Positions 22,217 through 34,089 of a DNA stretch of 64,000 nt are shown in pieces (positions within the stretch are counted from its first letter, which is position 1; each line of letters starts with the position of its first letter). Source of the DNA: Rosellinia necatrix (taxonomy: Eukaryota; Ascomycota; Sordariomycetes; Xylariales; Xylariaceae); the NCBI GenBank assembly GCA_021209875.1, contig JAGYVD010000003.1, forward strand, positions 3,286,001-3,350,000, read 5' to 3'. The notes under the pieces were generated by a model. The model worked only from the letters and a program-made list of their open reading frames with translations, was not told the origin of the DNA and made no database searches. The translations under genes and the position numbers were made by a program.

Positions 22217-23953
22217 CTAGTCTTCAATAAACTCAATCATGACAGTACCCTGTTTTAAGCCAGCCTCCTCGATAGTTTTGTCGAGCTGGTTGATCAGATC
22301 CGCGCCCGCAGGCATTGTCTTGAGCTCAAACAGAACGCCTTCCTTACCTTCAAACGGTTCCGCCTTCAACCATTCGTAGATGCGACGAATCTTTTCTGTT
22401 ACCGCGAAACGGCGAATGACCCGTCCCCCGGAGTGCCTGAACTGTATCCTTGTCGTGGTCGCCGGGTGGTTTCCCGGCTCTACATGGGGGTTGGTTGACG
22501 AAATGCGAGAAAATGCGGACTCGGCCGGTTCGCCCGAGCTGCTCGGCAGCTCTTGCGCCGAGTCGCCAGTAAGGTCGGTTATCACATCTATCGCTTTACC
22601 CTTTCCTTTTCCGCTATCATGGGTGTGTTTCGTGAGCATGTCTGGATCCTGCACGCTCGATTCCGATGAACCGCCATTCGCTTCTAGGCTGTTCTGCATA
22701 GCTAGTTGAAGCATTTCGTCTTCTGTCAACCGGCCTACGTCGATTGGTTGACGTTTCGGCTTCGACTGGACAACAGGGTTCTTGCTGTTAGCGGCCAAAC
22801 TGTATCGATCAAGAAACTCGATTAGGTCCCCGTAAAGTTCGCCGGGCGTAGGGAAAGACTTTCCCGACCAGACTTTGACCTGCTCCCCTGTTCTTGGGTC
22901 GATAATCGAAAGGTGTGGATAGTTGTCGCTGTTCTCATGGGCCCCGTTTGGGAAGTATAGTTGGATGTATGACTGGGCTCTCCCCTCACGTTTGTCGTAC
23001 TGTAAGAAAATAAAGTGTTCTTTGACCAATCCCTTTATGTTCTCGTCCTTCCATACGTCTCTATTCAGAACTTGGCACTGAAAAACGTCCAAATCCTGAA
23101 GGTTTACCATGATCCACTTCTTGTCCACCTTGCCCTCATCCCTGGCTTCATCCCATGTGGCGTCACTGATCAGCTCGTGAGGCGGACGAAAGAGATCACG
23201 TAACATTGCTGCACGGGACCTTGAGCTCTGATCTGTGTCCGGGTTCAGTGGTATCGGGGGCACAGAACCATCGTCCCATATCGATGGGGCCTGGTCAAAG
23301 GGATTGGCGGGGTTTCGGTCTGGCTTAGGCATTAGTGTAAAGAAGGGAAAGTGGAGAGATATGAATTTACTTCGCCGTTGCTGTTGCCGTGATTGGCGAG
23401 CCCTCAGTTGCTCTAATACAGCAGCTTCTCGATCCTCCTCCATAGGCGCCCACGCGTGGCTGGGGCCCGCCAGTGTTTCTGTTGTCTGTGCTATCGGAGC
23501 CCGTACGCCATCGCCCGTATCGCCCGAGCCTAAACCGTAAAGTTCTTCTTGCAGCCGCCTCGCCATGGCGGCGTCTTCCTCTTCCTGGGCAATCTTAGCT
23601 ATAGTGGCGATGTTTGTATCGTCGTCGATCATCTGGACGTCGTCGTCATCATCACCATCACCGTCGTCGTCGTCGTCATCGTCGGAATCTATGTGGACGA
23701 CTCCACTGGAATCCTCTCGACCTGTGGCGAGACGGCCGCCACGAGGGCGAGGCGGAGGTTCTTCGTTGTGTGAAGAGGTAACGGTCACAGAAGGCGCAGC
23801 GGGAGTGGCGTGGAAGCTGGCCTGTAGCTCCGGGTTGTCGTAAAAGGTCTGGATGGCTTGGATCGGATCCCCGCCCGATATCTGAATATATCCGCGTGCA
23901 ACATCCTGGGAATCCACTCCCGTGACTAACATAAAAGTGTCGACGTCGCTCAT
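22217..23953 (-). CDS. UBX5: UBA-UAS-UBX protein, Cdc48/p97 adaptor (Ubx5/UBXD7-like)
   Basis: A single exon of 578 residues. It starts with a UBA-like domain (residues 1-45: DTFMLVTGVDSQDVARGYIQ), then an acidic Asp run near 85-105. A UAS thioredoxin-like domain at about 255-390 includes KKWIMVNLQDLDVFQCQVLNRDVW and YPHLSIIDPRTGEQ. A ubiquitin-interacting motif lies near 415 (TEDEMLQLAMQNSLE), and a C-terminal UBX domain near 495-578 (RIQFRHSGGRVIRRF). This order is that of yeast Ubx5 and animal UBXD7, which recruit Cdc48/p97 to ubiquitylated, often chromatin-bound, clients and cullin ligases. The stretch at about 23330-23375 resembles a small intron (gtaaat..ctaag), but removing it would shift the frame, so I keep one exon. 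Confidence 0.9.
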   Translation of the reverse strand: MSDVDTFMLVTGVDSQDVARGYIQISGGDPIQAIQTFYDNPELQASFHATPAAPSVTVTSSHNEEPPPRPRGGRLATGREDSSGVVHIDSDDDDDDDGDGDDDDDVQMIDDDTNIATIAKIAQEEEDAAMARRLQEELYGLGSGDTGDGVRAPIAQTTETLAGPSHAWAPMEEDREAAVLEQLRARQSRQQQRRSKFISLHFPFFTLMPKPDRNPANPFDQAPSIWDDGSVPPIPLNPDTDQSSRSRAAMLRDLFRPPHELISDATWDEARDEGKVDKKWIMVNLQDLDVFQCQVLNRDVWKDENIKGLVKEHFIFLQYDKREGRAQSYIQLYFPNGAHENSDNYPHLSIIDPRTGEQVKVWSGKSFPTPGELYGDLIEFLDRYSLAANSKNPVVQSKPKRQPIDVGRLTEDEMLQLAMQNSLEANGGSSESSVQDPDMLTKHTHDSGKGKGKAIDVITDLTGDSAQELPSSSGEPAESAFSRISSTNPHVEPGNHPATTTRIQFRHSGGRVIRRFAVTEKIRRIYEWLKAEPFEGKEGVLFELKTMPAGADLINQLDKTIEEAGLKQGTVMIEFIED

Positions 23954-25837
23954 CTTGGGCCGGTGTCCTTGTCGACGTTCTTAATCGGTGGGATAGCCGG
24001 GTGGCGGAGATGTCGGGTCGGCCAAAGGTAGGCAGACAGGCGTGTATAACAGGCGGCAGGGAACAAGATGAGGACTAGGAGATACGTTGTAAGTGGTGTG
24101 TTATTTGCTGACGATATTCGTTCTCTTCTGGCGAGTTGTATCGTCGCCAGATATTAGGTGGTTGGCACCGCGCAGGCTGGTCGGTACCTCGAGCTTGGGA
24201 GAGAATGTATGTCGGGCCAAGTACCTACTTGAGCGTGCCAGTCGCTACGCCTCAGCCAAGCCTCGGAGACGAAGGGGTTAGGGGGACTACTCAGGTAGAG
24301 ACTATGATCTCAACGGTGTGTAAGGTGAAGTCCGTGTCCAGAGAGTGGGCTGGTACGCCTAGCGTGATCGCGTTAAATGCGAAAGGTACCCAAATAGGTA
24401 ACCTTATGTGTGTAGGTGTTGGAGGGGTAGGTTTGGTGGAAGGTAGCACTGTGTTGACGCAATCAATCATTCAACCTAGGTAGGTAGGTAGGTACCTAGT
24501 TGCTTCCATCGGTATCTACTTATCTTGTTATCTTATCTACTTATCTGCTCATCATTCGCCACATGGTAGGTGCTTTAAGCAACTAGGTGCCTACCTACCT
24601 AGACACTGTACAAACCACATGATGCCTTTGGGTAGGTAATTACTGGGTACCTACATACCGCTACTGTAGGTAGGTTTAGTTCAGATCATGTCTTGCAGCC
24701 ACCACCCATCCCGCCCAACACAACAGTGCCGTGCCTGGTATTGCACCCAAGGAAATTTCCCCAGTCGTGCCTTGATGCCACGTCGATAAAGGTGACATCT
24801 ACGTACCTAGGTAGTCCCCCGGGTGGCTTTTGGCCCAGACCACGTACGTCCTTTCGCAGTAACCAACGCCGTTCTCAGGCTCTTCTTACACGTGTATTCT
24901 CCTTTTCCAGCAAGGATATACGGATCCCCTGGTATGCATCATTAAGGATCCCAGAAACCAGAAAGCGGCTCCGAAGAAGCCCCCCGGAACCCTTCGAGCT
25001 CCCCTTCCGTCCAGGGCTTTCGTCGGGGTTCTCTGTATTTCTGACAGTAATAAATGGATGGGAAGCTCTGCAGAAGGAGGAAGATGCCTGACGAGCGACT
25101 AAACGGCCCAGGGCGGATCGAGCTCGGCATGGTATTTCCTGTGTTAATTGTGCATCCAGCCTCGATACCAGGCCAGTAATTATTTACCGGTACAACCTGT
25201 CGTTTGTATCATTACCGGCATCGGGTATCCCTGCCTGTACGGCGTGGAATCGTTGGTTTGCTGCCGGCTAGCCGTGAGTCGTTTGCCTGCTAAGTGTGAA
25301 GCCCAAGGCCCAAGGCTTGAGATGAGAATAGCGCTCAATTCGCTAACATGTGACGAGACAGGGGATGGTGTAGATCGTCCTTGATCTGGTCGTTTTGACC
25401 TTCTGACTGTTTTCTCTAGCTAGCCACTCGCTATGAAGGTAGCCGACACTCACAGCAGGATAGATTTAACATACGAAGTCTAATCCCGTTTGCGTTCTGA
25501 AGTCGCAATAATCAGTAGTGGACATCTGGTTAGCCACAGGGTTCTGCTAGCTGCTTCTTAGGGAAAGCCAAACTCTGCGGCCAATGAACACGGTATATTC
25601 GCCGTTTGCAGGTAACAACGAGAAAGAAAATATGACTCCGGTTTCTGTGTGTAAATCAATTGTGTTTATCCTCAATGTCAGCGAGTTCTAGGCTTCTATA
25701 TAACAATTCTCGTAAACCAAGTCACAGCTGACATTCAGTTGCCTCTGCAATACTAAATCTCATCAAATCATCAACCATACACCCTCAACGCATAAGCTCT
25801 TTTAACGATTCGAATTCTTGGCCTTTGGGTGCTACAT
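23954..25837. other. Intergenic spacer with TAGG-type repeats
   Basis: Promoter side of the UBX gene and 5' flank of the dynamin relic. Dense TACCTAGGTAGG motifs lie at 24475-24500, 24590-24600 and 24660-24680, with TTATCTACTTATCTGC-like repeats at 24515-24550. Open frames at 24693-25091 lack recognisable motifs and are not called. Confidence 0.5.
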
Positions 25838-26920
25838 CATGGTCGAGTAAGTCAAGCCAGCTGTCCAATATGACGGTGGGAGGTTTCAAACTCAGAGCCA
25901 CCGTAATCCACTTAACGTGATCGACACCTTATGTTTTAAGATATTGGTCGCTTCATAGATTTGCCTAGGATCATTGTCTGCGAAGAGCAATCTTCTGGCA
26001 AGAGCTTCGCACTTGAAGCCATTTCTGGCTTGTCATTCCCGGCAAAGGACAATTTATGCACGAGGTCTACGACAGAGCTCATCTTACCATGGTCGACTTA
26101 CCTAGCCTATTCTGAGCTGGTAACAAAGACTAGTCAAAAGATGATGTAGCTTTAGTGGAAACTATGGCCAATTCATATGTGAGAAAGCCACAAAGCATCA
26201 TATTTACCATGGTTTCCGCTAAAAGCATTTCGCTTTGCAGCAAGTAACACGCTGTGTCCGAGCTCTAAGCCCCCTAGGTGTTCGGACGCTGGTTTTATTA
26301 GAAAGCCAGACACCCTAGATGTTAGATTTCATTGTGCAAGAACTTGCTTAGAGCTCGCACAAAACGATGAATGTTAATTCGGCTTGGATGACACGTTCTA
26401 CGTAACCGAAGCTATGCCACCCGCGTCGGCTCAGCTGCTGAGCAAGACCAGATGGAGACGGATCGTTTTTCAACAGGCGTCTGAATGCCGCTTGGCGCAT
26501 CTTGACTCGGGGTTTCAAGTTTGCGGACTCGTCCAAGCAATGTATTGCATGATCAGATAGTGACGCAACTACCAAGCGTCCTAGAGAATGTTGAAGCGAG
26601 AATTTGCGAGTGCCAGGACAAGCTATCTAAGAAATTAGCACATCTTTCAGTCAAACGATGAAAGCAAGCGTCGACAGAAATTATACCGGTCCGTTTTACG
26701 TAAATAGACAGGCCTCAGGCGATTGCAGGAAGTAGTCCACAGTACCCTTTTGGACTTGGTAGAGAGAATGCGTACCAATGGCCATACAGGAACCACCCAG
26801 GAGAATAAGTCATTTTCTTTGTCATCGCCTCCCTCCATGGAGAAGGTAAAATCGAGGTTAAAATTAAAAAAGCGGCTAACATTCAATGCGCGTGTAAACA
26901 TGAGTTGCTATTAAATTCCT
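25838..26920 (+). pseudogene. Dynamin-like GTPase relic
   Basis: Dynamin-family landmarks appear in order on the plus strand but in more than one frame. They are FIDLPRIIVC (from about 25950), a G1 box with QSSGKS followed by LEAISGLSFP and KDNLCTR, and a G3-like VDLPSLF with AGNKD (26092-26136). Then come VRKPQSIIF and VSAKS, KPDTLD (near 26305), LGVSSLRTR with LPSVLENVEARI (26500-26615), and RLQEVVHSTLLDLVERMR (26717-26775). Stops interrupt the conserved stretches after LF, after AGNKD and after TGV, and there are at least two frameshifts. The intact family are large GTPases that remodel membranes; this copy cannot make the protein. G1 reads EEQSSGKS where GDQSSGKS is usual. Confidence 0.85.
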
Positions 26921-28104
26921 ATTAACTCAATATTCACGCTAACACATTGCACGCTAGAGGTTCCGGAGGGGAATCGGCTCCGTAGTCTCGAACCTGCGAG
27001 ACCGGGTCCGTCGGCTCATCAGGGTCAGAGACCGGGAATGCTAGAAGACTCCCAAAAATGTATATCCAAGGTTGGAGATAGTGATTATATAGCAGCCGCT
27101 TTGCTAGGGACGTATCACGTAGATAAATCACATGGCGAGGTACTAGCTACCCTACGGTGTAGCTCTAGAGGCATAGTGGTGTACATAAGGACTCAAGGCC
27201 TCCCACATTAGATGGTAGGCCCAGGAATCAATAATATTGAGCCCTGCCCCCATACTCAGCTATCTACTTGCGACTCAGCTGCTACTTTCTAGTGACTAGA
27301 CCTCACTCTAAACATTCTTCATATGACAGGACGAGAGGCGGATATCAGTGAGGTAGGATATGAACAACTAGTTGCCCAAAATAAAGTCAGGCGGGCAACC
27401 ACCGGATAGAAGCTAAGTCGCAGTAAAGGTAGCAATAATGTAGGGAAATGTATTAGCTGGTATTATGAATTGTTTAGGGGGTTCGTGAAAGTGGAAAGGT
27501 TTTGGTAATCCTCATATACATTAGGGTGCGACTAAATATCGAACACACGACGGCAGAGCCGCTATCGCGCCTCCTAACCTATATGCTTAATATAGGACAT
27601 TAACGGTGCTCATAATAAGGGTGGAAGAACCCCCCTCGCCGGCAGAATGTTCGGTGATAGTTGCTTGTGTCTTTAGATGGAGGAAATCGATCATTGTGTC
27701 TAGGGCAAGCTATTGGTAGCTATCTTAGGATATTGCACAGCAGAGTATCCGCTTCTGCTAGTATTCCAGGCGTTGTATCCGACACGTAGGGGGATCTCCT
27801 TGAGGCGTGTTCCCTCCTTCACCCGACTCAATATGCAGAACTTGCCTCAAATTGACAATCTTGCTAAGTACCTGCATAGGTCTTTCCATATTTCGTTTCC
27901 TCCGGTTCCGTTCGTCGGCTGCGTCCATGGCTATGGTAACCCTTAGTCTTATATCAAACTCTGTGGCGTTCTAGTTTACATCACATCGAAGCTCTGGGGC
28001 ACTCATCGCATATAATGGATGTTTATCATGCTGTGAAGATAACAAAACGATAAACTATTAAAAGAAAGAAAATGGCAACTAAGTAAAAGAAAAATGAAGG
28101 ACAT
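26921..28104. other. Intergenic spacer
   Basis: No supported gene. Several 60-80 codon frames occur by chance. AT-rich and possibly decayed DNA beyond the dynamin relic. Confidence 0.5.
28090..28094 (-). terminator. Pol III terminator of tRNA-Glu
   Basis: On the minus strand a run of five T residues follows the tRNA 3' end by about 10 bases, with a second T4 run just beyond. Confidence 0.65.
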
Positions 28105-28188
28105 CACCGAATAGGAGACTCGAACTCCTGGCTCTAGAAAATCACCTTAGTTGAGAATCTAGCATGTTGACCCTTACACCAATTCGGT
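28105..28188 (-). tRNA. tRNA-Glu (CTC) with a 12-base intron
   Basis: Acceptor ACCGAAT pairs with ATTCGGT (7 bp), discriminator G. The D stem is GTGT/ACAT, the anticodon stem CTAGA/TCTAG, and the T arm AGGAG-TTCGAGT-CTCCT. The anticodon loop plus intron is 19 bases. Placing the intron one base after the anticodon, as in nuclear tRNAs, leaves TTCTCA..T and anticodon CTC. The D arm TTGGTGTAAGGGT resembles other Glu tRNAs. The 5' base is A, where G or T is commoner. Confidence 0.82.
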
Positions 28189-29396
28189 TTGAAAGGGAAG
28201 TTGGTAATCTGTATTATATGTGCGTGTAAGGGTGTCTCGCAGGCAGGCATGGCAGGTAGGTATGATGGGCAGGTATGATGGGTGGGTATGACAGACATGT
28301 AGCTATACCTGTACCTGATACAAGCAGACCTAAATTGATTTGTTTCACTGGCAGAAGGCAATCCCGCTCTCATCTTGTCGGTGGCCCCTGTGTACTTATC
28401 TGCTCCGGCAGATGAAACTTAAGCTGTTAACCATACCTAAGTCTGTGCTACCTAGCTAAGCAAGTAGTCTGGATGACCGACATACTACCTACCTACCTAC
28501 CCACAGTTGAGGCAAGTACTAGGTAGCCCTGCAATGGATCGAAAATACAGGTAAACTATATATAATCAATAGGCGCAACACAACGTACCTACTTAGGTAG
28601 GCATGCTGCGTCGTCTACCAGAGCCCCTACCCCTTTTCATGTCGATCAGTTCATAAAATTTGACAGTTCTGTCTTCAATTATACATCTTGGATATGTCGA
28701 AGCTGAACATGATTCCTTGCCTCCCATCTTCGCCTCTCGTATCTACTTCAAGACTGGAACCTCTGGTAGATGATAATTTCGTTGCCTGGGACACTAGACA
28801 AATTTTAACAAGTATTGTTAGTATCATGGTCCCCTCTATAAGGCATATTGGCGGCCGAAGAAGTCTAAGCTCTCGACCTGATAAGCTTTTACTTTGCCTC
28901 AAGCAATGATAGTAGTATGGTTTGATACTGTCGTTCTATATCCTTTGGTAGACGATGAACACGGGTAGAACTACAACTACGCATACTATCTGAAAGTAGG
29001 TAGAACGTGATGCTTTCACGCTTTCTGGGTGGCGGTACCAAATCGCATCTAGGCTAAGAAGTTGAAGAGACAAAAGGATCGACTATTGCGCACTCATAAA
29101 GATCTAATTCGACGTCAGCTCAGAAGGGATCGGAGCTCCCTGTGATGGAGTTGAGAGTATCGCGTAACGCCCCCGGCAACCTCATGCGGTCATCCAAGTT
29201 TTATACATGTCCATATCTAAGCTACATATTCCTTTGTCCTATCATCTTAATTTCAAGTTCGGCTATTTGGTGTTATTATAATGCCTCGTGGCAATCGTCC
29301 CGAGTGCATACGCCTTAACCAAGACGGAAGCTCTGCGAGACCGCACCGTTTGCTGCTCATCCGTTTAACCAAGGTAGGTGCAAGCGCTACTACTCC
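28189..29396. other. Intergenic spacer with TAGG-type repeats
   Basis: GGCAGG/GGTATGATGGG direct repeats at 28238-28290 and TACC-type motifs at 28435-28530 and 28585-28600. Short frames at 28675-28909 on both strands overlap each other and are not supported. Confidence 0.5.
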
Positions 29397-31993
29397 TTAT
29401 TGGTTATAAGGGGGTTGCCTGAATAATGGGAAGTCGAAAAAAGGACCCATCGCCATCGTTTCAGCCGAGTCATTACGCGGGCCCCAGTTGCCTCGTGCCA
29501 TCGACTCAAACCATTCATTTTGTAACTCGTCGGGGAGCATCTCTAAAAACGGCACAAAGTCGCTAACGGCATATACTGGTGGGTGATTGCTTGAAGTGCT
29601 TGAGGGGTTTGTGGTTGCGGCTATGGAGTCTAAGTTGGGTTGATGGGATCCGGGATTCATGGGTATCGCACCTATGCTGTCGAAATCGAGCGACATCTGG
29701 CTGTTAGGCGTGCCACATGTTGCTCGCGGTGTTGGCATCTTCCATTCGCTAGCACTCCGTCTCGGGATCTGGATTTTTGATTGATAGTGTTGTTTGTGTT
29801 GCTGCTGTTGCTGGTGCTGCCGTCCCGCCTGTTGCATATCCCGCACGCGCTGGGCTCTCGCAATGAGCTGGCCCATGGGTTTAACAAATTCATCCCCTCG
29901 TTCAGTACTGTCCCGGTATTTGGTGCTTAACCACTTGTCGTAAACCGCTTTTGCATAAGTCCACGCCTCGTCGCACTGCGAACACGGCGGGCGGATACAA
30001 ACTTCTAATACGGCGAGCGCCAGTGTGTGCCACTGCACGTAAGTGCGTGAGTGCCACGCCCAGCAGTCGAGACGTGAGTCCTCCATTAGGGCGTCTGTCT
30101 TTTTAAGTATCGTAATTGCGTTGGAAAAAAGTTGATCCCGCAAAGTTGCGCTATCTATTTCAAGTCCGGGGCTGCCGTGGTCAGATGTCTCTGTATTCCT
30201 CGTGGCATGGTTCAATCCAGAACCATCGGCATCTCCTCTTCGCTTTCGAGATCTTAATTCCGAATAGTATGCGACCGCTCTAACTCGCTCTGCAGCTATG
30301 TAGGAAATCTCCTTTGCTAGATAGTGTAACGGTTGGGTGGTGTCACAACGTTCTACGTATTTCTCGACCCATTTATCATGCTCATCAAGGAGCTTGACAG
30401 TAACGTGAAAAGGAGATCGGCTCGCTCTGAGTATGCAGTTAGCCTCGTACCTACTATATCCACCAAGTGGGGATAAAGGATTTGGCATAAGACAAATTGG
30501 CGTAAGCCGGCGTCAAAGAAACGAGGCCTTAGTGGCACCACACGAGGAAATCATTGGGGTTATTCACCGTTTCACCTCGCGACTAATTCGCAGCGCATGG
30601 CATCGAACTTGGACAAGTATCATGTCAGTAGGACCGCTACTTTCGGGTGGGAAATCCGTCATATCACTGGAAATATCCGAGTCGTTGATATTGAGCGGCC
30701 AGCGAGTATCGAAAGCTGACTCATCTGCCACGGTGGGCTCGTAACCGTGGTATTCGGTAGACCGGTGGTCGAGCAAGGCAATATGATGCCATATGCGGCG
30801 ACGCATCTCTGTTTCAAACGGTGGAAGATTGAATGCCGTCCCATCTCGATGAAAGCCCATGGAGCGTGCTACGTGAGATATAAGCGCGATGAGTGACCAT
30901 ACTGTGCGGGTTCCGTCATCGGACCGCAGCACTGAGAGGTACAGTACGGCTGCCTGAAGGAGTAATGTACTGTGCGTATTCAACAAATTGGCGCGTGCCA
31001 ATGCTTGCTCTGTCGCGAATTTGTATCGCTCGACTACGACGGGTCGCGGTTCTCCCACAATATCGGCGCACTGAGTCGGGTTTATACTGATTACGGCCGA
31101 GTAATAGATGGCGAATAGGAGTGCCTCTGTTTCCTTGCTGAGGCACTCCGGTGTAACGACGGCCCCCCAGAATAGACGTATCAGAGTCGGAGTGTGGAAT
31201 ATGCGCACCACCGGTAAGACGTTGTCGTTGAACAATTGAAATAACCGCATGGACAGCTCGACTGACGGATGAAAGCCCCGCAAGGAGCAAGCGAGGGACC
31301 GATACCCTAATATGGCCGCGTTTGGGCCCAAAGACTCCATATTCGGGGATTCAGCGTCGTAAATCGAAGGGCTGTCATCGATTTGACTGGAATCGCCGTC
31401 CTTGGAATCCGTATCAAGGAACATCCCACGCAATTGCTCGATCTCTACGATATCAGCTCGGGGCTCCAGATATTAACGGCGGCATGCGGAATACTGACCG
31501 ACTCGGTCAGGCCTGCCCACATCACATTGCTGACATAACGGCTTCGAGACTCTTCAATGACGAGGCGACCCAGCTCTGGTGCGGCCTCAGTCCCCTGGCC
31601 CCCATCATCGAATAGATCACCAGTCTCCCTCTCCTCAACTCGCGCGGAGTCGGGAGCCGCACGGAAGTCCACTTCACGACCCTTCGCTTGTTGTTGGAGG
31701 CGCTTGATGGTTGTCTCCAGCTGAGACAGTCGATCGAGCACCTTGACGTCTACGGCTTGACGCGGCCGCTTGGCGGCCCTCCCCGCACCGGGCGGATGGA
31801 CGCAGCTTGCGCCGGCGCGTGTACAGTTGGAGCACGGCTGGCGCCGGTCGCATTTGACCTTGCGTTGCCTGCACAGGACGCAACTCCGAAGGTGTGTGGG
31901 CTGTGCCGGCTGTGAAGACTGAGCGTTGACCGGAGGAGACACTTCATCTGCATGCGCCCCCGTCGCTCTGCTATCCTGGGGCGAGCTGGACAT
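29397..31993 (-). CDS. Zn2Cys6 fungal transcription factor
   Basis: Exons 31993-31495, 31444-30568 and 30450-29397 keep phase and give 809 residues. The zinc cluster is at about 38-64 with spacing C-x2-C-x6-C-x5-C-x2-C-x6-C (SCVLCRQRKVKCDRRQPC, then SNC and SC). A short coiled-coil-like linker follows (LDRLSQLETTIKRLQQQ). The Fungal_trans region lies at about 225-420, including ARSMGFHRDGT, then FETEMRRRIWHHIALLD. The C-terminal part is Gln-rich near 680-700. Such proteins bind CGG half-sites as dimers and control metabolism or secondary pathways; the target is unknown. Intron 1 uses a weaker donor (gtattc), chosen because it is the one that restores the frame. No pathway cluster lies beside it. 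Confidence 0.88.
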
Positions 31994-33118
31994 ATTGGCG
32001 TTGTGGACCGGAGCGTAACGAAGACGGCGCTACCAAGCTATGGTTATAACCCGACAACGATACCAGCCAGTGACTTACACGCCTTGTGAGTCAGCGTCTC
32101 ATCTTACACGCATCAATGTGCGTGGGAGCCTGGAGAAACTGGTGTAAGCAGTTGGCTGAGGTTTGTAATATTCGATATAAGCATACGCTTGTTAGGTACT
32201 TAGCCGAGCTCCTTTGGTAGCTACCTACTAGGTAGGTTATCCAAGCTACATAGCAAGCAGGTAAGTACCAAACAATGGTAGAAATAGATGGCCTTCTATC
32301 TACCTGCCTAGGTAGGGAGTGTAGGTGGGATGGATGTCTAAAATTTAGTTCTGAATGCCAATTCATTTGAATTATGGGTCCTGGTGATATGACGTTGCCT
32401 AGGTATTGGGCAAGATGTGAGCCTACGAAGCTTTTAACAAGGACCTCAATCCCCCAATGAAATGATAGAACATCTCTACTAGTTAGGTAGTTATGTCACC
32501 ATACGCATAATTAAAAAGCAACGCCAAGACCTGACTGCCTGAGTATCCAGGTACCTATTTAATTCATGCAATTAGCGTTAGGTGCTCCTCGGAAGTACGG
32601 TCATAGCGCTCGGATGTTACGGAAATAAGTACCTAGCCATAACCCTGGGCTGATCATAGCGTTGTGTGACACATTAGTTAACTACACTACTAGGAGCTGT
32701 TTCTAAGTGTCTACCTGGGCGTGAATCGTGCTAGACCGGATGCCAAAACAACCTACCTATAGCAGGTAGTTAATCCGTGATGCACCAACGATAGAGTTTA
32801 AGCCCTATAATGACCCAATAATGGCAAATCTCACTCTATCAAATGACCGGGTTGGGTTAGTCTAAATTCGCTACCTAGTCCCTACCTAGGTACCTACTCA
32901 AGGAGGAGGAGTTTATTAACGTCTAATCTAGGTGGGGTACCTACTCAAGCTACCTTACCGTTTGAATTTAAACCAATCAGAGCTGGCAAAATGCCGAGCG
33001 AGGACCCCAACTCGCAGGACATCCGCATCATTGTCGTCATCGCCTCCTTCCTGAGCACCTTAGCACCTTAGCACCTTAGCATCCATCCGCCCTACTCCCG
33101 TAAGACGTAAAACACGCA
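31994..33118. other. Intergenic spacer with TAGG-type repeats
   Basis: Divergent promoter region of the Zn2Cys6 and HIT genes. It has palindromic TAGG motifs at 32215-32235, 32300-32320 and 32870-32900, and one copy of the ATTAACGTCTA element near 32915. A short CACCTTAG triplication lies at 33055-33080. Confidence 0.55.
32905..32945 (+). repeat. ATTAACGTCTA dispersed element, copy 1
   Basis: Core ATTAACGTCTAATCTAGGTG at 32915-32934, preceded by GGAGGAGGAG and followed by a TACCTACT motif. It shares the core with three other sites in the window. Confidence 0.8.
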
Positions 33119-33958
33119 ATGATAATATCGAAAAGGGCAATAATACGAGCGCCGTTGATTCCAAGACTTGCATACAAGCCAACGTACCAGCCCTGCCACC
33201 ACCGTAGCAGGATGAGTAGCGGCATCCGTGTTTCCCAGCGGCCCAGGGAATCGCTTCACTTTGGGCCGTTCGATGTCACGACGCAGGTACGCCGAATCGA
33301 CGTTTCCTGCGATGCCTGTCTCGTCAATTCCGCCCGGGGGCTCACACAGACGGTGTAGGTGTTCCTGACGACGCCCCTCTCGTTCGCGCTCGTGAATCTG
33401 AAGCCGCTGCTGCCGGGCCACGTCCTCGTGTGTCCGCGGGCGCCGCACAAGCGGCTGACGGAGTTGTCGGCGGCGGAGCTGGCGGACCTCTTCGGCGCCG
33501 TGCAGCGCGTCCAGCGGATGCTGGCGCGGCATTACTTCTCTCCGCCGCCATCCCGGCCTGGAGAGTCCGGACGGGCAGACGACGGGGCGGCTGAGACTAC
33601 GTCGGATGACACTTCGGCGCCGGCCCCCGAAGCGGGTTCTTTCAACATCGCGATCCAGGATGGCGCCGAGGCTGGCCAGACTGTCCCGCACGTCCACGTC
33701 CACGTGATTCCGCGGATACGGGGTGCCACGGCCAAGGACCCGCGCACCGACGGCGACGCCATCTACGGCCTGATGGCAAACGAGCCCGGGAACGTTGGCG
33801 GTGCGCTCTGGGATCAGGTCATGCGGAGTCGACCTCAGCCTGGCGGCGGATTCCCTCGGGTCGAGGATCCAGATCGTTTGGCGCGATCTATGGACGATAT
33901 GGAAGCGGAGGCAAATACGTACAGAGACGTATTCGCGAGTATGAGAGAGGGGAACTAG
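33119..33958 (+). CDS. HNT2: HIT-family nucleotide hydrolase (FHIT/Hnt2-like)
   Basis: The core model is exon 33212-33286 plus exon 33359-33958, 224 residues; the intron has gtacgc..gtgtag ends and phase 0. An in-frame ATG at 33119 adds 31 residues rich in Ile, Arg and Lys with no acids, which resembles a mitochondrial presequence, so both starts are given here. Family features are FGPFDVTTQVF, the nucleotide-binding NLKPLLPGHVLVCP, and the catalytic histidine triad PHVHVHVIPR preceded by the QDG segment. FHIT-branch enzymes cleave diadenosine polyphosphates such as Ap3A to AMP and ADP. A Ser/Ala/Asp-rich insert (about residues 85-120) between the core strands is typical of fungal members. 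Divergent to the Zn2Cys6 gene and convergent with Ctf18. Confidence 0.92.
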
Positions 33959-34089
33959 AAACGCGCAACGAGTGACGGCGTTGGCATTCAGAGTGCTATA
34001 AAAGGGAGTTCATAGACAACATAAACAGAATCCACAAAACACCGCTACTATGCAGGCCGTGAGCAAATAATATCTCATGTTATCCATAA

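Noticed and set aside
23330..23378. Possible intron in the UBX gene
   Set aside because: Its ends look like a donor and an acceptor, but removal (47 bases) would break a frame that is open and homologous on both sides.
24693..25091. 132-codon plus-strand frame
   Set aside because: No motif, overlapping antisense frame of similar quality, and bordering TAGG-type repeats.
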